From NCBI RefSeq assembly GCF_027744825.2, contig NC_071351.1, positions 14,397,001 to 14,461,000 of the forward strand: DNA of 64,000 nucleotides, in the 5' to 3' direction. Of the stretch, positions 25,101 to 39,581 are shown piece after piece. Made by a program: the position numbers and the translations under genes. The notes beneath the pieces are model-generated. The model had not been told where the DNA came from, searched no databases, and saw nothing but the letters and a program-made list of their open reading frames with translations. The first letter of the stretch is position 1. Each line of letters starts with the position of its first letter. This stretch comes from Synchiropus splendidus (lineage: Eukaryota; Chordata; Actinopteri; Syngnathiformes; Callionymidae).

Positions 25101-28029
25101 AACATCTGCATTCAACCCTTAGAAATAATAACAGTAAAAATGTTGCCATAAGCCTGAACAAAATCTGACAATTTCAATACTAATTTTGTATAAATCAATT
25201 TGCAAATAAGCATTTGCTGGTCTGTTGACACAAACCAAAACCAATCAGTGTGTTTGAGCGTCTGCTGTCGACAGCTCCACACTGCAGTTAAAGCACACAG
25301 GAATGTTTGAACGCACAATGCCATTTGGAAACTTTTTTTAACAAGCTGTCCACTGTCGAGCAGAGCCGCTCCTGGACAAATATATTCAACTGTACTTAGA
25401 AGTAGCCAAATGTCTCTGATACGCCCAAGTGTAGCGGCAAAAAAAATCATTACATTTCAAAGCCTGTCAAATATTTTGTGTGCGCCGTTCCCACACACAC
25501 ATCAATGGAACCATCAGCCTGTCGATTCACACAACCTGGACAAACCTGTAATATCATTTAAATACGCCCACAGTTTCTGTCCCTCATGCGTCCACCTCGG
25601 AGGCCTGAGAAAATAGAGTCATCTACGAGACTGGAATGAAATCCAAGCATTACCTTAAGTATTAGTTTTAAAAATTCTGTTTCGGGTCCACTACTCTGTA
25701 ATAACACTGTAACCACACTTTTGAGCATCACCTTTTTGGCTTACGATGCGGCCACATATTTCAAAAGTCATTCTAGTGTTAACATCAGGTGGATTGATGC
25801 GGCGAGTCATGAGCAATGGAGGGATTTTTTAAAACTTTCCTTGAAGTCTGTTACTTTGTAGACTTAAGGGAAGCATTGACCTATAGAGTCACATTTTATT
25901 AAACTTTAAAAATAAAAGTAGTAATAAGTAAAAAGTTTATAAAAACAAATAAGATAAAAGTTTTGAATAAAAAAAAAAAAAAACAGCTTTTCGCTCCATT
26001 TTCCAGGGGCAATTCAAGCAAGAAATGGATGCTTTTTCTCCAGTCGTCTTGGAAAAATAAATGAAAAATTGCAGATGAAGCTCTAGCAATATTTAATTTA
26101 ATTCTGCCTGAGAATTTATTTGCCATTATGCTATCAGACAAGCAGAGAAATCCCAGAGATCAAACCCTTCTTGGCAGAGGGTAGAGAATCAAATCACAAA
26201 AAACGTATTGCAATGTAGTGTTATTTTTAATGAAGAGAATCAAACCAAAACTCGCCTTGTATCGTGTACTTTGTTACTCTGACACTCGCTGGAGAAATAA
26301 AGCTTTTTAACACCCCGATCAAAGTCATTTTTAATCCAACATTATGGCATTAATATCAACATGTATGGTATGTGAAATGAACTGCTGAAGCCATTGACAG
26401 TGTTGATTAAATTAAACTGGTTCTGATCCAGCATAAAGACATCATCCATCTCGAGTGCAGCCTTTATATTGTATTAACACTATAACTCTGGATCCCGGTG
26501 ACATTTAATGGCACTGTAAAATTTGATAATTACTCTAATATATCTGTGTACTCATGTCCGTCGCTGAGGTCAGAAACATAAAAATTAATAAGGAAACGGC
26601 GGAAGAAAGAGGACAAAGAAGAGAGTTTGAAGTGACAAAGTTGGTGAAAGTTAGTTTTTTTTCTTGGTGCGGAATGAATAGTCTGAGGCGTCCAATGTTT
26701 ATGCATGCTCTCTCAATACCCCTGCGTTGTTATTTTCGCTCTCCTTTCCCGGAACGTCTTTCATTTCCACCAAAACAGACATCAGATCAAAAACACGCTC
26801 AGGGCAGTGGATGGTGGATGGAACAGTAAGGTGATTTAACGACGGGACGGTTTGTGTGTAGGTTGGACAGCCTGGTGCAGCCTCCGTCTTCACAAGCGCC
26901 ACACACATTTACACGGACACACACACACACACACAAACACTAACACCAAATATCTGAAAAAACAGCCAAGATGGACGTGAGGAACATGTTGCCTGCACGG
27001 GGGAGGATTTTGGAAAGAAGAGCATGGTCAATCTGTTTGTTTCTCTGCCACATCCAAGAAGAGTGATAATTTCATTTTCTTTTCATTATTTCCACTCTTT
27101 TATTTTTTTTCCCTCCTCCTGATGTCAGTTATTGAAAGCTGCTGGGGGGTTCGTGTTCAATTAGACAATTCTTTTATTGTTATGAAATTTGCACCTCGCT
27201 GTCACTCATTCCCTCCCGGTGGTTTTGGGGGAACATCAGGATTCACACCGGCTACCTGACTCCTCTTCCTGCCCGATGGTGCAGTCGCTTCTGCGTGGGG
27301 GTTGTCAGCGAAGGTCACAGTCGGAGACTCTGTGAGAAAGTGTAACAGACACACACATTAAACCCTATTTAATCAGGATTACGGGGAACAAGCGAGCATT
27401 ATTTAACGGACATCACCAAGCATGAGAGCAGGAAAAATGGGACACACACACACACACACACACATCAAAAGCCGCGTGCTTACTTACATGCTTACACACT
27501 AACACAAATCCAGCACAATCAATCTAATGGTGTGCATTAGTTAACTGCCAAATGTTGAGCTTTTTATGGCAGGATCACTCGTCCCTTGAAAAGATAAATA
27601 CGGTGCACAGATCCCAGTAATTACTGCAATCCCCTTACATTCCTCACTCACCAGCCTCTCCGAGGTCTGTCGCCCTGTAGATGAAGTCATTGTGGACAGT
27701 TTTAGGCCACTCGCAGGGACCAGGAGAGAAAGACCTAGACGCGGGGAAACACAAGAGGAAGGCTGACGTTAATGGATGATGAGCATTTGAAACAAACGTG
27801 TCTGGAAACAAAACGACAGCAGGGATGACGTGGTTGAAACTAGATTCAATTTTGGGGCACAGGAAACACGCTTTTATTTCTTTTATTGTCTTCAGTTTAA
27901 ACTCAAATAGATTTTTTTATATTTCATCTTGTGCTTATTATTTAATGCATTGATGATACTTATAGTATATTATTGGAGTAGAAGCATCACTTTCACACTT
28001 CATTTGGGTAAACAAAATGCAAAAAAATA
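22111..28029. other. Gene-free sequence, slc17a9-bhlhe23 interval
   Basis: Many short open frames on both strands, none with family resemblance or a splice-consistent chain. CA and GT microsatellites are scattered through it. A LINE relic lies at 23390-23491. Confidence 0.5.
23390..23491 (-). mobile_element. LINE reverse-transcriptase relic (copy b)
   Basis: The minus-strand frame reads EVTRRVRAGWNGLRRRTGLI then CDRRAAAKVRLKSQ. This matches the order of the KKRVQAGWNGWR, G-x-L/I-CDR and K-V segments of a fish non-LTR retrotransposon reverse transcriptase. About 34 codons are recognisable with no flanking element ends. Degraded. Confidence 0.6.
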
Positions 28030-28031
28030 GA

Positions 28032-28097
<66 letters not shown>

Positions 28098-28122
28098 TAC
28101 ATATATATACATATATATATTT
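28030..28122. repeat. (TA)n microsatellite
   Basis: About 90 bp of alternating A and T, with a few ACATA interruptions towards the right end, inside gene-free sequence. Confidence 0.95.
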
Positions 28123-31100
28123 TTTTCTTAAATCATTAAGAACTCTAAGCTGAGATGATCGGTCAAACTCAATTTTTTCTACAGTGAAGATCTAGTTTTT
28201 AATACTTTTTCACCTCAGAATTTTTGCGTTCCATTTGTCTGTTGGAGACATTTTTAACAGTCAATATTTGTTAGTCAGTCTAAACGTTATAGTCTATGAA
28301 ATAAAATGTGATGAAAGTTGCTTTAAGTGGTGGTCCAAAAGAGGTCAAACCCAGGACCAGGTGAAGAGTTCTGTACTCTGGCTTGGGAATGTCTTGGAAG
28401 CCGTGGGTGGCAGGAAATTGTTGGCTGAGAAAAGCTGCATTTTTTTTCCCTTTTTTGAGCATCCTCACTTCCTTGTTCTAGAAGCCCCTCCCACAATGTT
28501 TCCCCAAGCACCAAAATACACCAAAAAGTAGCTGCTATAAAAAGAGGCTGATGCATACGTACGTGCTTCCCACTGGCAAAATAATGTGCTCCATCTGGTT
28601 ACAGAGGCAGGACAATTATTTCAATGAATGAATTACATACATAATTAATCAATGCAATTACATGTAGAATAGATAATTTGCGATTAATCGCAGGTTAAAT
28701 CGCTGTGCAATTAAACTAGATTAAAACTTTGAATCTATTAATAGCCAGAGTCATAACAAAAACAACTAAAGTAGATTGCACTGATGGGCATAAATTTTCA
28801 GTTAAAAAAAAAAAAAAAAAAAAAATACTGGAGTCACAAATATTTAATTGCAAACCCATATATTTTTCATAAATCAAGTGCCAGTCGTGGTGTATTTAAA
28901 ACCTTCTTTCCTGTGGTCAAAGTGTTTTCAGTGATTTTATTGATCATCGCTAAAGACTTGCTGCTCAATGGAAGCGAGACAAGCCGTCCACCTGCCGGGT
29001 GGCGTCTGGCTGGACTGGTAAAAGCACTCACTTTTTCAAACTTTCATCAGCCGAGGAGTCTTAAATATTTGCCCCCTGCACATTTTGGGTCACAGACAAA
29101 GACGAGGAGGCTTAACACCGAGGCCTAATAAGGTCTGAAATATGGACGGGAGACATTTGTATGACAGATGTGGATTAATGCTCATCTTTTCTTCCAGCCA
29201 GAGATTAAACACGATTTACAGACCAGCAGGTTTTTTGGGGGGTGAAGACCGAAAAAGATTTACATGGGAGACAAGTGCGTGGAAGGAACTGTGATACTTG
29301 TGGGGAAGTTGCCAGGAGAAGCCAGACAGTGAAGCGGAAGGGACAAAGAAAAAGGGTTGGACGGAGGAGGCAGGGAACCGTCAGATGTTCCCTCAGTCCT
29401 GTTGTGGGCTGGCGGAGAAAATTGAGTCATGGGGACCAAATCAGAAATGTCAACAGATTGAGTCAGAGCAGAGCTGGGACCGTCTGGAAGGAGAGAGTAT
29501 CAACACTGACCGAGGGGTGTGCAGGACTTCAGGACTGTCACCGGGCTGATGGCAATATTACATTGCGACTGTGTGTGTTGTACATGTTGCATGGGGGCGG
29601 ATGTGGGATTGGCTTACTCTGCTGTCTATAATGAATGGTTAATGTTAGTCGGGGAAAAAATGAATACGGTCACCATCTGCTCAATCTGTGTGTGTGTGCG
29701 TCCATATTTGTGTATTTGACAATTGTGCAAACACACTCGCACAAGGACACGCATGCCTGTGTGTACGCACACACACACAGCTTTTGGAGGATTTGGAAAT
29801 GAGGCACAGAAGAAAAGAAATGAGAGAACAGAGGAGGGCAGGCCAAATGAAAAAGGAAAGTCATTTCAGCATCAAACTGATCATCACAATTAGATGGGGA
29901 CTTTATGAGGAATTTGGAAAAGTGTTTCTGTGTTGCAATTCGCATGAAATTTCCAAAAAAGAAATTATACCACAATATTTGGAGTTTATTTTTATTTATC
30001 ACAGTTCTAAAATAATAATAATGTTCTGAATTTTCTTTTATTCTTGCACAGAAAAAACATCTTCATTGAAATAATGTGTCAAAAACAATGATGTTATTCC
30101 TGGCATTGCAACCTGCTATAAAACAACTGTAATCTGTAAAATAATTTACAATCTCTGTAGCTATCTATTACTCCTCGATGGCCGGTGGAAAACAGAGTGA
30201 CTGTATTTAAGGCTTCAGGGGGATTACACGTGTTAAGGACACCGGAACAGTATCATCCCGGCTGTGCTCACACATGAAGCGCACTCGCTGGTGTCGCCCA
30301 CTCAAACGGCACCAGCGAACAAACGCATGTCTGTTGGAGTCTCTCTCTGTGAACACAGCGCGCTCATCTCCAAACTTAACAAAAAAACCTCACTTTTTTT
30401 GAGCAGCACCGAGCTCTGGGGTGACTGAGAAAAGCAGCCGGACAGATAAAGCATTTGTGATCCATCTCTGAACACTAGCTTGATAAGTAAATACAGCCTA
30501 CATTGATAATCCTCATGTCACTGCTTTCTGTGTGTTGCATAAACACACATGGCGAGGCACATACACACCGTCGCACACACAAACACCGCCAGGTTGTGAT
30601 TAAATTCTCTGTGGCCTATGATCCGCTTCTAAATCTTTGCAATTTTCATTTTATGCAGCTTTAATATGGATCATAGTTCCTCTCAGAGTGCCTCATCTCC
30701 TAATCTGGAGCAATCTGAGTTGAGCCTGGCTGGGCCAACAGCTGACGCTAAGCCAAGCAGTCACACTCAACCAGCCAGCAAGTCGGCTGCAGAGCCACAG
30801 TACAGTTATAAGGCCCCAAATACCCCGGGGAGGGAGGTATTCTGAATATTTTACAGTAATTATAATAGATATTAAATAGGTAGTGATCCATTCAGAGCCA
30901 AAAAGATTACAAAACAGGGTGTGCTGTATTAAAATATGCAATATTTTCGGTAGGTATTTTGGTGGATTATTTTTTTTAGGATTCTAACATTAATAAAGTA
31001 GATTATTTTAGTATAACCACTGTAAAAATATATAATAAAATAAACAAATTGGGTTTCATGCACGTGCGTTTTTATGAAAATTAAAGTTTAAGAAATTAAA

Positions 31101-34100
31101 GTTTCTGGAAAATATCTGCCTGGAATGTTCTTTAAAAACGTACTGTCAATCATAATTATTTTATGTAAAAAAAATAATACAATTTCCATCTCTTTACACT
31201 TAGAATCACTAAGAAAACCATAGAAGTTTTAAGGTATCATATTCATCTTGTAAAAATGTAAACTCAAAATACGAGAGAGAAAAGAGTGCAGTTGAATATG
31301 GTGGTGAAAAGAGTTGCACCCTACTGGGAAGCCTGGGAATAATACCTCCACTGATGCAGGCAACCCCACAAACTGAGCAAAGCTAATGCAAGGCTTAACA
31401 CTCTCCTCCCACTTTGACGCACACATGCCAGCACACTATAATGCACTCACTTGATCTGTGAGCGTTAGATCTGCATATCATGATTATGTTTGGGTCGGGG
31501 TGGGGTGATGATAACGGCTACTCCTTTTAATGAGGAGTTAAGAGTGAAAACGGAACATTAAACAAAGGGGGTCACCCCTTCACCTCCACCCCTTTAATCT
31601 CCCCAGTGGCAGACGGCAGGACCGTTTACATATTAGCGACCTCTATTTACATATTCAGACATATTTAGACGGCTTTTAGAGTGACTCCCTCACACTATGT
31701 GGCCTTTTGTGTTGAGAAATCCACAATTTTAATCCCAGAATATCAACCGCAGTGAAGATGAAATCACTATACAGCAAGTGAAAAATGGGACTCGCAGCTG
31801 AAATAACAATTCATTAAATATTTACTGTGAAAATAACATTTTTTTCTTCTTTTGTCTGTTGCTTTTTCATTTATTTACTTTTGTGTCAAAAAAATAAAAA
31901 TATGCTTTTGGATTGTTTGTCATGAAGACTTTATAATTAATAGAGTTTTCAGTTCAATCTGGTTGTCCGGTGCCGGACAAGAGCAGGTTAACCTTTGCCA
32001 GTGATTAAATAACACAATAATGTCTTCAGAAAATCCTCTTAAGCAGACTGTATTACATATCTGGCAAACAAAGAAAACTCAATCAGAACAGTCAATCGAG
32101 CCCCTTCAGCCGTGCCCCACCAGCTTGTCTGATCCCATTGCCATGATTAAAATGAAAATGGAGCTGGGACATTACCAGAAATCCCATGTTCACCTCATAA
32201 GAAGAATCATAAATCCATGTGTGAGTGTGTGTGTGTGTGCGTGTGTGTACAGTCGGGGGGATACTGTGTAATTCCCTGCCATAGATCCAAATTCCATGCT
32301 TTGTCATATTAAAAAAGGGGTAAGATTATGATTTGTGAGCTTAGTAACATTTCCAAGAAAATAAAAAATAATTTGTTTCATTGTTTCGAGGTAAACATGT
32401 TTTCGTTCACGTCAGCACAGATGCACCTGTATCAACATGTAAGCTGCGTAAGCTTTTGGACATGCTTGTCGCATTACAGCGGATGTACTTTTGGACAAAC
32501 TGCTGGACATTTATTCAAATTCACTTTAGTTTGGGGCTAAAAACAACAGAACGTGCCATTGCACTGGGATTAAAAAAAGGGAGAGTAGATAGAATGGAAC
32601 AGTGGAGACCACTTTGACTGTGGAAAGACCACCAGGTTGCTCAATCCTACCCAGATGGTGGAGACCACAGGCAGGGGTCATATTGTATGAAGCAGAAGAG
32701 TAACAAGGTGTACGGTCTGTAGCCGACTTGTTCATTTTAAATGACCAAATCTCCTCTAAGGTTTCTCTTATTTGGAAAATTGAACAATCATCTGACAAAA
32801 AAAGAGCTGAAGCTTTTACACTCACATCACTATCACAACAGGAGTCCTGATTCCTATTGCACTAGGTTGTACCCAAACACATTGTAGCCCTGCATCTTGG
32901 TTCAAAAGTTATTCCGCAATGACTATTGAGTAATTCAAAATGTATATTGAGGTTTAAAAAAATAATCATGCGCACAGCTGTGCCTTCACTAACAAGGAGC
33001 GTGACAAACACAGGGCTGGTTTGCACTCTGATAGAATGTTTATCACCTGAGAAAAGTGATTTCATGTAAGTTAGACGGCTAATTTGGGAGAGTTGCATCA
33101 CATGTTTTAGCCTGAGTTCCACCCAAAACCAACTGGCAAATAAACGGAATGTTTCCAGTCCAAGAGTGCAAGTGTGTTATTGTAAATATATAGAATAGTT
33201 CAAAGTTTAGATGCATTGTCTCACTTTGTATATTCGTGTCATTTTGGAGTTCTTAAATTGAAGTTGAGATTTCGCTTCAAATTCAATTTTTTTTTCACAG
33301 AAACAGTTATTAGAAATAGTTATTAAACAGTCAAAAACGTATAGTAACATTACCTTTGTGTTTATTCTCCCAACCAGCACCACACACATGTGCTTCAGAA
33401 GTCTGGGATGAAGAGGTTGAATTTTTATTTTTGTTTATAACTTTATGTAATGCAGACTTGTTTAAAAAAAATTTGTGGCCCTTTCAGGTTTGTGTTTGAG
33501 TACCTCTGAGACAAAGAGAAGAATCTGAGTAAGAAATTGAAGGAGTGCTGGTTCTCAATTGACGAGTTTTGAAACAAGTATATCAGAGCTGATGTGATAA
33601 GTTTGGAGTTGTGGAGACCAGATGGGTGGAGGCAGAACCAGGTAGCGGAAGAGGAGGAAGACAACCAATGAGGAAGGCAGTTTAGCTTAGGACTTGGGGC
33701 AAGACAACGCAGCAGATTTGGCTCTGTCAACATCTCCACCTGCTGCTCCAAAGCACATCTTTGACACCTTTAAGTCCTTAAAGCTGGCAGGCAACCCACT
33801 ACAGGATCCACACTGGCTTCTAAACACCTGGTCAGTCTTTTTGTGCCTCAAAATATTGTCTTATCATGAAGCATACTGACACCTCTGAAGAGGTATGTGG
33901 ACACATGGATTTCCTCCAAAGCGGTGAGAAGCTGTCCCCCTGCGTGCGTGCATATGTGTGTAAGAGACTCCTGGGCTTACAATAAGAGGCATGCTTCACA
34001 TTATTGTTGCTCCAATTCACTTCCTGGGATTATCCTTAACACAACAGAGGGAACGGCAGGTGACCTGGAGCCACAGAGATACAGTATGGGGACCATTAAG

Positions 34101-35504
34101 AAGCACCACACAGTCATCCATTCATAAATAATCTCAGTATGACCCTGCTTTCACCCTTCACTTTTACTCTCTGCTAGTTTATCCTCGCCGCCCTGAGATG
34201 ACAGTGTGTCATTCAAGCTCCAAAGTCATCTCCTCCATTAACAAGGCTGTCTAATTAAAGCCACGAATGACAAACACCTCCACGCAAACATTGGACTGTT
34301 GGTGCACTAATGGCCCGTCGGAGCCGGAGACTGATGGGCAGCTGTCTCCTGTCCATCGTCTGAGCACCGCAACCTTGAGAGCGGAGATGTGAACTGGACC
34401 ACCCAGATAACACAGGCAGGTTAGAAAGGGCACTTTCTCCCCCCCACACACTCAGCAGTTTATTAATTAGGAGCAATATTGTCTTTCAATAAGGTGATGC
34501 TCTAATTGTGTCGAACATATGACTCCATCTCCCACAACAAAAACAGCAGGGGATACCTCGGGACACAAACATGAGGTGTTTTTTCTGCCGTTTGAGTCGG
34601 GACCAAAACAATTGGAAAACAATAACTGTCAGCAGGGATGGTATCCGGTGTTATTATCCTCTTATTTGCATTCTGTGAAAGGGAAAAACAAGGCACTCGG
34701 GCTTTGCAGCATTACAGCCAATCTTCAGGAAAATAATCATCTTAACCAAAGAAAGTTGGACGTCGCCAAACAAAGACGACGGAAGGGACAGTCATATGGA
34801 TCAGGTTTTCGCTGAAAACAATCACTCTTTACATTGCCTCGTCCGTCTGTATTTGTTTGTGTCTCTCTTTCAGTCAAATCAAATGGTGCCCTCGTCTGTC
34901 GCTGTGTCCTGAAGACTCCAATTGGGCGATAAAAAAAAAAGACAAAATCCATTTTCATATTAGAATGAAAACGCCGGAATATTCAGAGGAATTATCCCTG
35001 CGACAAAACAGAATAAACCCCCCTCTTATGGCGCTAATCCGTCAAATACTTGTGATATCACCTGATAGGATGGTGTACAGTGTGAATATTATCAGTGGAC
35101 ACGATGGAAGTAGTGTAAGCAGGGCCCCACTGTGGAGATTACTGCGCACACTTCGCATTTATCTCACCCCTGAATTTAAACCTCTTGTCTTGCATTCATT
35201 TTCTGGATGGTTTTCTTGACCAAAATGTGCAATTAGAGATGAATAAATCCAGACTTGCTTCATGCTTACTAACTTTACATTTTCACATCACTTTATTGGG
35301 TTCCTTTGGGTTTCAATCGGTTAATACTTCCAAGTGCTCAAACAAAAGCTCAAGGAGAAGTCACTTCTAGCCATTACGACCCTCTCAACCTGCAGAAAAT
35401 GAAGGGACATAATCATAAATTACTGTCCCTTTTCCTCAATAATATTAGTCTTTACTTGTCAGCCATCTTGGCTTTTATTTAAATGGGTGGGGGGGCTTCT
35501 TGGT
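28123..35504. other. Gene-free sequence, slc17a9-bhlhe23 interval
   Basis: No supported gene. A poly-A run lies at 28805-28823 and GT/CA tracts near 29688, 29768 and 32221. A block at 31430-31690 has several TTTACATATT and ATTAG motifs and might be regulatory. The 129-codon frame at 29242 lacks resemblance to known proteins and overlaps other frames, so it is left uncalled. Confidence 0.5.
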
Positions 35505-35615
35505 TTTGGCTTCCATCTGGACCAGTTGGAGCGAGACACAGGGAACACCCAGGACAGGTTGCCAGTCCATCACACATGAACAGACAACCAGACACACACC
35601 TAGAGTACAAAAACT
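35505..35615 (-). mobile_element. L2-type LINE 3'-end relic
   Basis: On the minus strand the sequence reads TGTGATGGACTGGCAACCTG followed by TCCTGGGTGTTCCC. This is the familiar signature near the 3' end of fish L2-type LINEs (GATGGACTGGCGACCTGTCC). Only about 110 bp is recognisable. Confidence 0.6.
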
Positions 35616-36439
35616 CTTGAAAGCTCAGCATGTTTTTGTGTGTTTATTTTAATAGCTTTTATTTCCAGGTGCCCTTTAATCACGGTGATCCAACTAAATT
35701 CCTCAATTGTGGTGCGGAGAAGATCACAGAGACGCAGCAAGAGGACAGTTTACACATCAAGGACAGAGTAACTTTGACTACAAATTTGACCAGATCAATC
35801 ACTCAGCAAACTCCTAGTTTAATAGGAGCTATAAGAATCATCAAAAATAAAGCTGCGGTTAAAGGTAATATCTTTGAAAAAGTGTCAGTGTGTTCATAAC
35901 TTTTGTTTGTTTTTAAAAGATGAGTATTGAGCAGCGATAACGTTGAGCTTTATTGGGCCATTAAATGATCAAGACGGCTGCTTTCCCTGATTTGTGGCTC
36001 GTGTCATCGTGGAAAGTGCGCAGCCTGTTTGTGTGGTAATTGGTCCTGGACAGCAGACAATCCCAGCAACTGAGCCGCTGGAAACCGAAAGCTCCGTAAG
36101 TCCAGCTCTTTTCTGCTCTTTCCATATTGAACAGTGGAGTCAAAGGACTAAGAAGATTACCACAATGGGATGAAGAGGCCATAAGAGCCTTTGTAGCCCT
36201 CATCGTCGCTGCAAGTGTTCACCACGCACAGTGAAAGTTGTTGCAAGACTCTTAAAGCTCTTAAACTGAGTGACCTCAATAGGAGTCTTCTTGGGCTGGG
36301 GGGGAGTGAGGTGGGGCAACAAAACGTGAACACAAACAGATCCATGTTCAGTTTCTATTGTTCCGTTTCATGATGGAGGCCGTAATGAAGCAGCTTAATG
36401 GAACCAGTGCCCTTGAAAGTTCTTCATCAGTTTGAGCTC
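35616..36439. other. Gene-free sequence; nothing recognised
   Basis: AT-rich spacer with short unsupported open frames. Confidence 0.4.
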
Positions 36440-37080
36440 CACTGCTCATGGGCTGGTGGTCCACCGTCCGCGGCTGTCAGCTCACCCGCGCACCTGACGC
36501 AATATTAATTAAACACAGCGTTTCCTGAAGTGGTTAAGCCACTTGCTCTCATTGGTAATGAGCGGGTTTAAAGCCGTCACATCGCCCCCAAAATTACTTT
36601 TTAAACTGGCCTTATTAAGCAGAAAATGAGGCCCAAATCAGCCTACAAGCTCCTCATTAAAAGCCACTGATCCTTGGCCACGCGCATGTTCCAACGCTTT
36701 TAATTAGACGAGTGCAAGATAGTCTGAGACAGGAACTGCCATTAATCTTGTCTTTTCAAAAAGGTGGGTGGGGGGCAGGTGGGGGGGTGTCCATGTTGCA
36801 GCCCGGTTCTGTAGCGCCGGCCCTGCGGACCCTCCCACGCCCCGGTGTCAAGAGCGCTATGAAGTGAGCTGCCACATTTTTCTCTTTGGCTTTATGCTGT
36901 TTAACATCAAATGGAGCGGCTGCGAATGTGTGTTTGGAAGTGGCTCTCAGTATACAGGACGGCCCGGCCTGTCACGCCGTCCACGCTTGGTGGATTATGG
37001 ATGGCCAATTACATCGCTTTTGTCATTAATTAATGAGGATAACGCGCTCCCCCTGCTCCCCACAAATTCACGGTGCTCCT
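36440..37080. promoter_or_regulatory. Candidate conserved non-coding block about 4 kb downstream of bhlhe23
   Basis: Low-repeat sequence with ATTAATTAAAC (36503-36515), GGTAATGAGC, CTCATTAAAAG, CTTTTAATTAGACG (near 36700) and CATTAATTAATGAGG (37023-37037, containing an ATTAAT palindrome). Such spaced homeodomain cores are typical of neural enhancers beside developmental transcription-factor genes. Conservation is inferred. Confidence 0.4.
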
Positions 37081-39522
37081 CAGCTGGTGCTGAGCGGAGA
37101 GAGGAGGAGAGACTGGGAAGGGTGGGTACAAAAGGCTGAACACAGGGATGGTAATGGTTGACCTCGGGGCTTCGCGTGCGCCATTCCTCCCCACTGGAGG
37201 TGCGCTTGGCATGAACGTGTCAGTGTTTGCTCACCACCAGTCCAGTATCTGTAGGGCCATTACAGAGATTAGGCACTGCTACAGTAACGGATGCACCCGT
37301 TTGTCAGCTTGGATCGTCTGTCAAGACCAACAAAAACCGAAGATGGAAACTGGGGGATGGGAACGAGGGGAAGACAGTCTCGCAAATGAAAGAGTATTCA
37401 ACACAAAGAAGGTGTCATGGGATACAGTTGTGGTCAGCCTGGCTCCTACCACTTCCTCAGGTGCCCCATGTTTAGCCGCCACTTCCCAGTTCTGATCACA
37501 GATTAACACATCTTCACACAAAATCACAAGCAACCAGCTCACTGCGTCCGACAAGGTGCTGCTTCAGGGTTGAGGGATTATGACGTCAGAGGATTTTCGG
37601 GGCGCTCCTTTGGCTTTTACACAAAAAGAGGAGCTCATAAACAACTCCTTGCGTCACCTGACATCTTAAAGCCGCGACCATGCTTGCGTGAGCAATTTTA
37701 AACAATAAAAAAAGAAACATTTCTTGCGAGCCCCTTTGGTCGTCCCAGACTTAATCATAGCTGAAGCGTGTTCATTTTCCTCCAAGGCCTCTGTGGCTAG
37801 TACAGTACGTGTGCGGAGAGACTGTGTGTGAGGTGGAGCGCTACAATGTGCATCAGACACAAACGCTCGCACATGGAGAGAACTTAATTAGAGAAAGCAG
37901 CGCTGTCAGAAGCATTAGGCCGAGGTACACACTTAAGGGCATATGGTTTTAGTACTATACCATCGGTTTGGAGAAAAGCACACAAACATACCTCAAAGCT
38001 CTGAGCCATGCTAATGAAATCACTCTCTTTGGATCCCACTGAGAGGAAACACAAATGTTTACAGACATCACACAGTCGGTCCAGACTTCTGAACCGCACT
38101 GGGGCGCATGTGGAGGCAGCGGAGAGACGGACGGCCATTTTTATTCACGGCGGAGTTGATGAGACTGGCACTTGAAATTGCATTGATAGAGCCGAACAAA
38201 GCGAAACGACGGAGCGACGTTACTGTCATTCTAAACCTTGCTGCACACAATTGCCAAGGAAATGGCCACGTCATTAGCTGAAATCAATTAGCCAGTTATT
38301 ATTCATTAATAACAATCAAGGCCACTGTTGCTGCTTGAAAAATTGCTTCCAGATGGCTTTAAAAGGCGAAAGCAAATATGTGTGAAGTGGCACCGACTCA
38401 GCCAATATACATTTTTTTTGCAACAACCAGTCGCTACTGTCCACATTAACTGCAAAAATTTGGATGGATTTTATCCACTTTTGTTTTTTTTTTGTCTAAC
38501 ACAGTCCACATCAGCTCATACTGTTACTTCAGCTTCTAAGTCTTAAAAAAAAAAGGAATATTTCTATATATAATGGGATGAAAAGTGGAACTAGAAATGG
38601 ATTTATCCTTTTTAAGCAAAGCTCACATGTCATATTTACAGTACCTCATCATACTATAAAAGAGTGAACATTGCGAAAAGATAAATGAAGGTGTTGTGTA
38701 CAATTCATTGGTTTCTGCTAGTCGACTAAAAGGTCCATAAATACTTGCAGCGGAATCAGGGCGGCCAACCCACGACTGACACCGTGCCACCATGCACTGA
38801 CGGCCATTAGGATAATAAGGGGCAACAATAAAACATATATTTCACCAGCTCAACATTAGGGGCCTGTAGGGAGGGAGAGTGACCACCCATCCGTCTGTGC
38901 AAAAAGGCAACCATCTCATTTATGGCAATTAGGCGCAGCGCAGACTGATGGAACACAGCGCTGCAGCCTTCACATCATGAGGAGCATTTGTCACATTTCA
39001 TCCCCACTGCCCGACTGTCTCAGGGGCTCTCAAACAAGACATGTATCATCAGAGGGGCCATTTAAGATGCCATGGGTGGCCTGTTGTTGTGTCACATGGC
39101 GAAATTGTAAGAGAGGGAGACACTTATCCACTTTCTCCGACTGTCGCTCCAGCAGTGTGTGAAGACTTACTTTGAGAGGAGCGAGTGCTTAACACAAATC
39201 AAAAGACATCCACATATATATTTAAATCACTATTATACTTTTTATTATCTTGTGCAAATACCTTGTAATAATAATAATCATTATTTTTAGGATTATTTCT
39301 GTTTGACAATACATTTTGTAGTTAATAGGAATATATAGTTTTGCTACATGTATATTATTTCAAAATAAATGAATATGTTAAAAATCTTGTGCAACAACTT
39401 TTTCATGCCACCACAATATCTAACCGCAAAAAAAAATTTCAATTTTACGCCTTGAATGAGGATGCCATTTGAAATATCACAAGCGCGCTATTTGATGGCA
39501 AATAAATATTTAAGCAAACCAT
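37081..39522. other. Gene-free flank of bhlhe23, mixed composition
   Basis: No supported gene. A perfect CRE (TGACGTCA) lies at 37581-37588. The region 38150-38330 (GTCATTAGCTGAAATCAATTAG) and 38740-38960 (GGCCATTAGGATAATAAG) again have homeodomain-like cores. Regulatory function is possible but unproven. Confidence 0.4.
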
Positions 39523-39580
<58 letters not shown>

Positions 39581-39581
39581 T
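39523..39581. repeat. (GATA)n microsatellite
   Basis: About 15 tandem copies of the tetranucleotide ATAG/GATA without interruption, in AT-rich sequence between 39190 and 39900 that holds nothing else recognisable. Confidence 0.97.

Noticed and set aside
29242..29631. 129-codon plus-strand frame in the gene-free interval
   Set aside because: Low complexity basic composition, overlapped by a second frame, and no splice partners or family resemblance.
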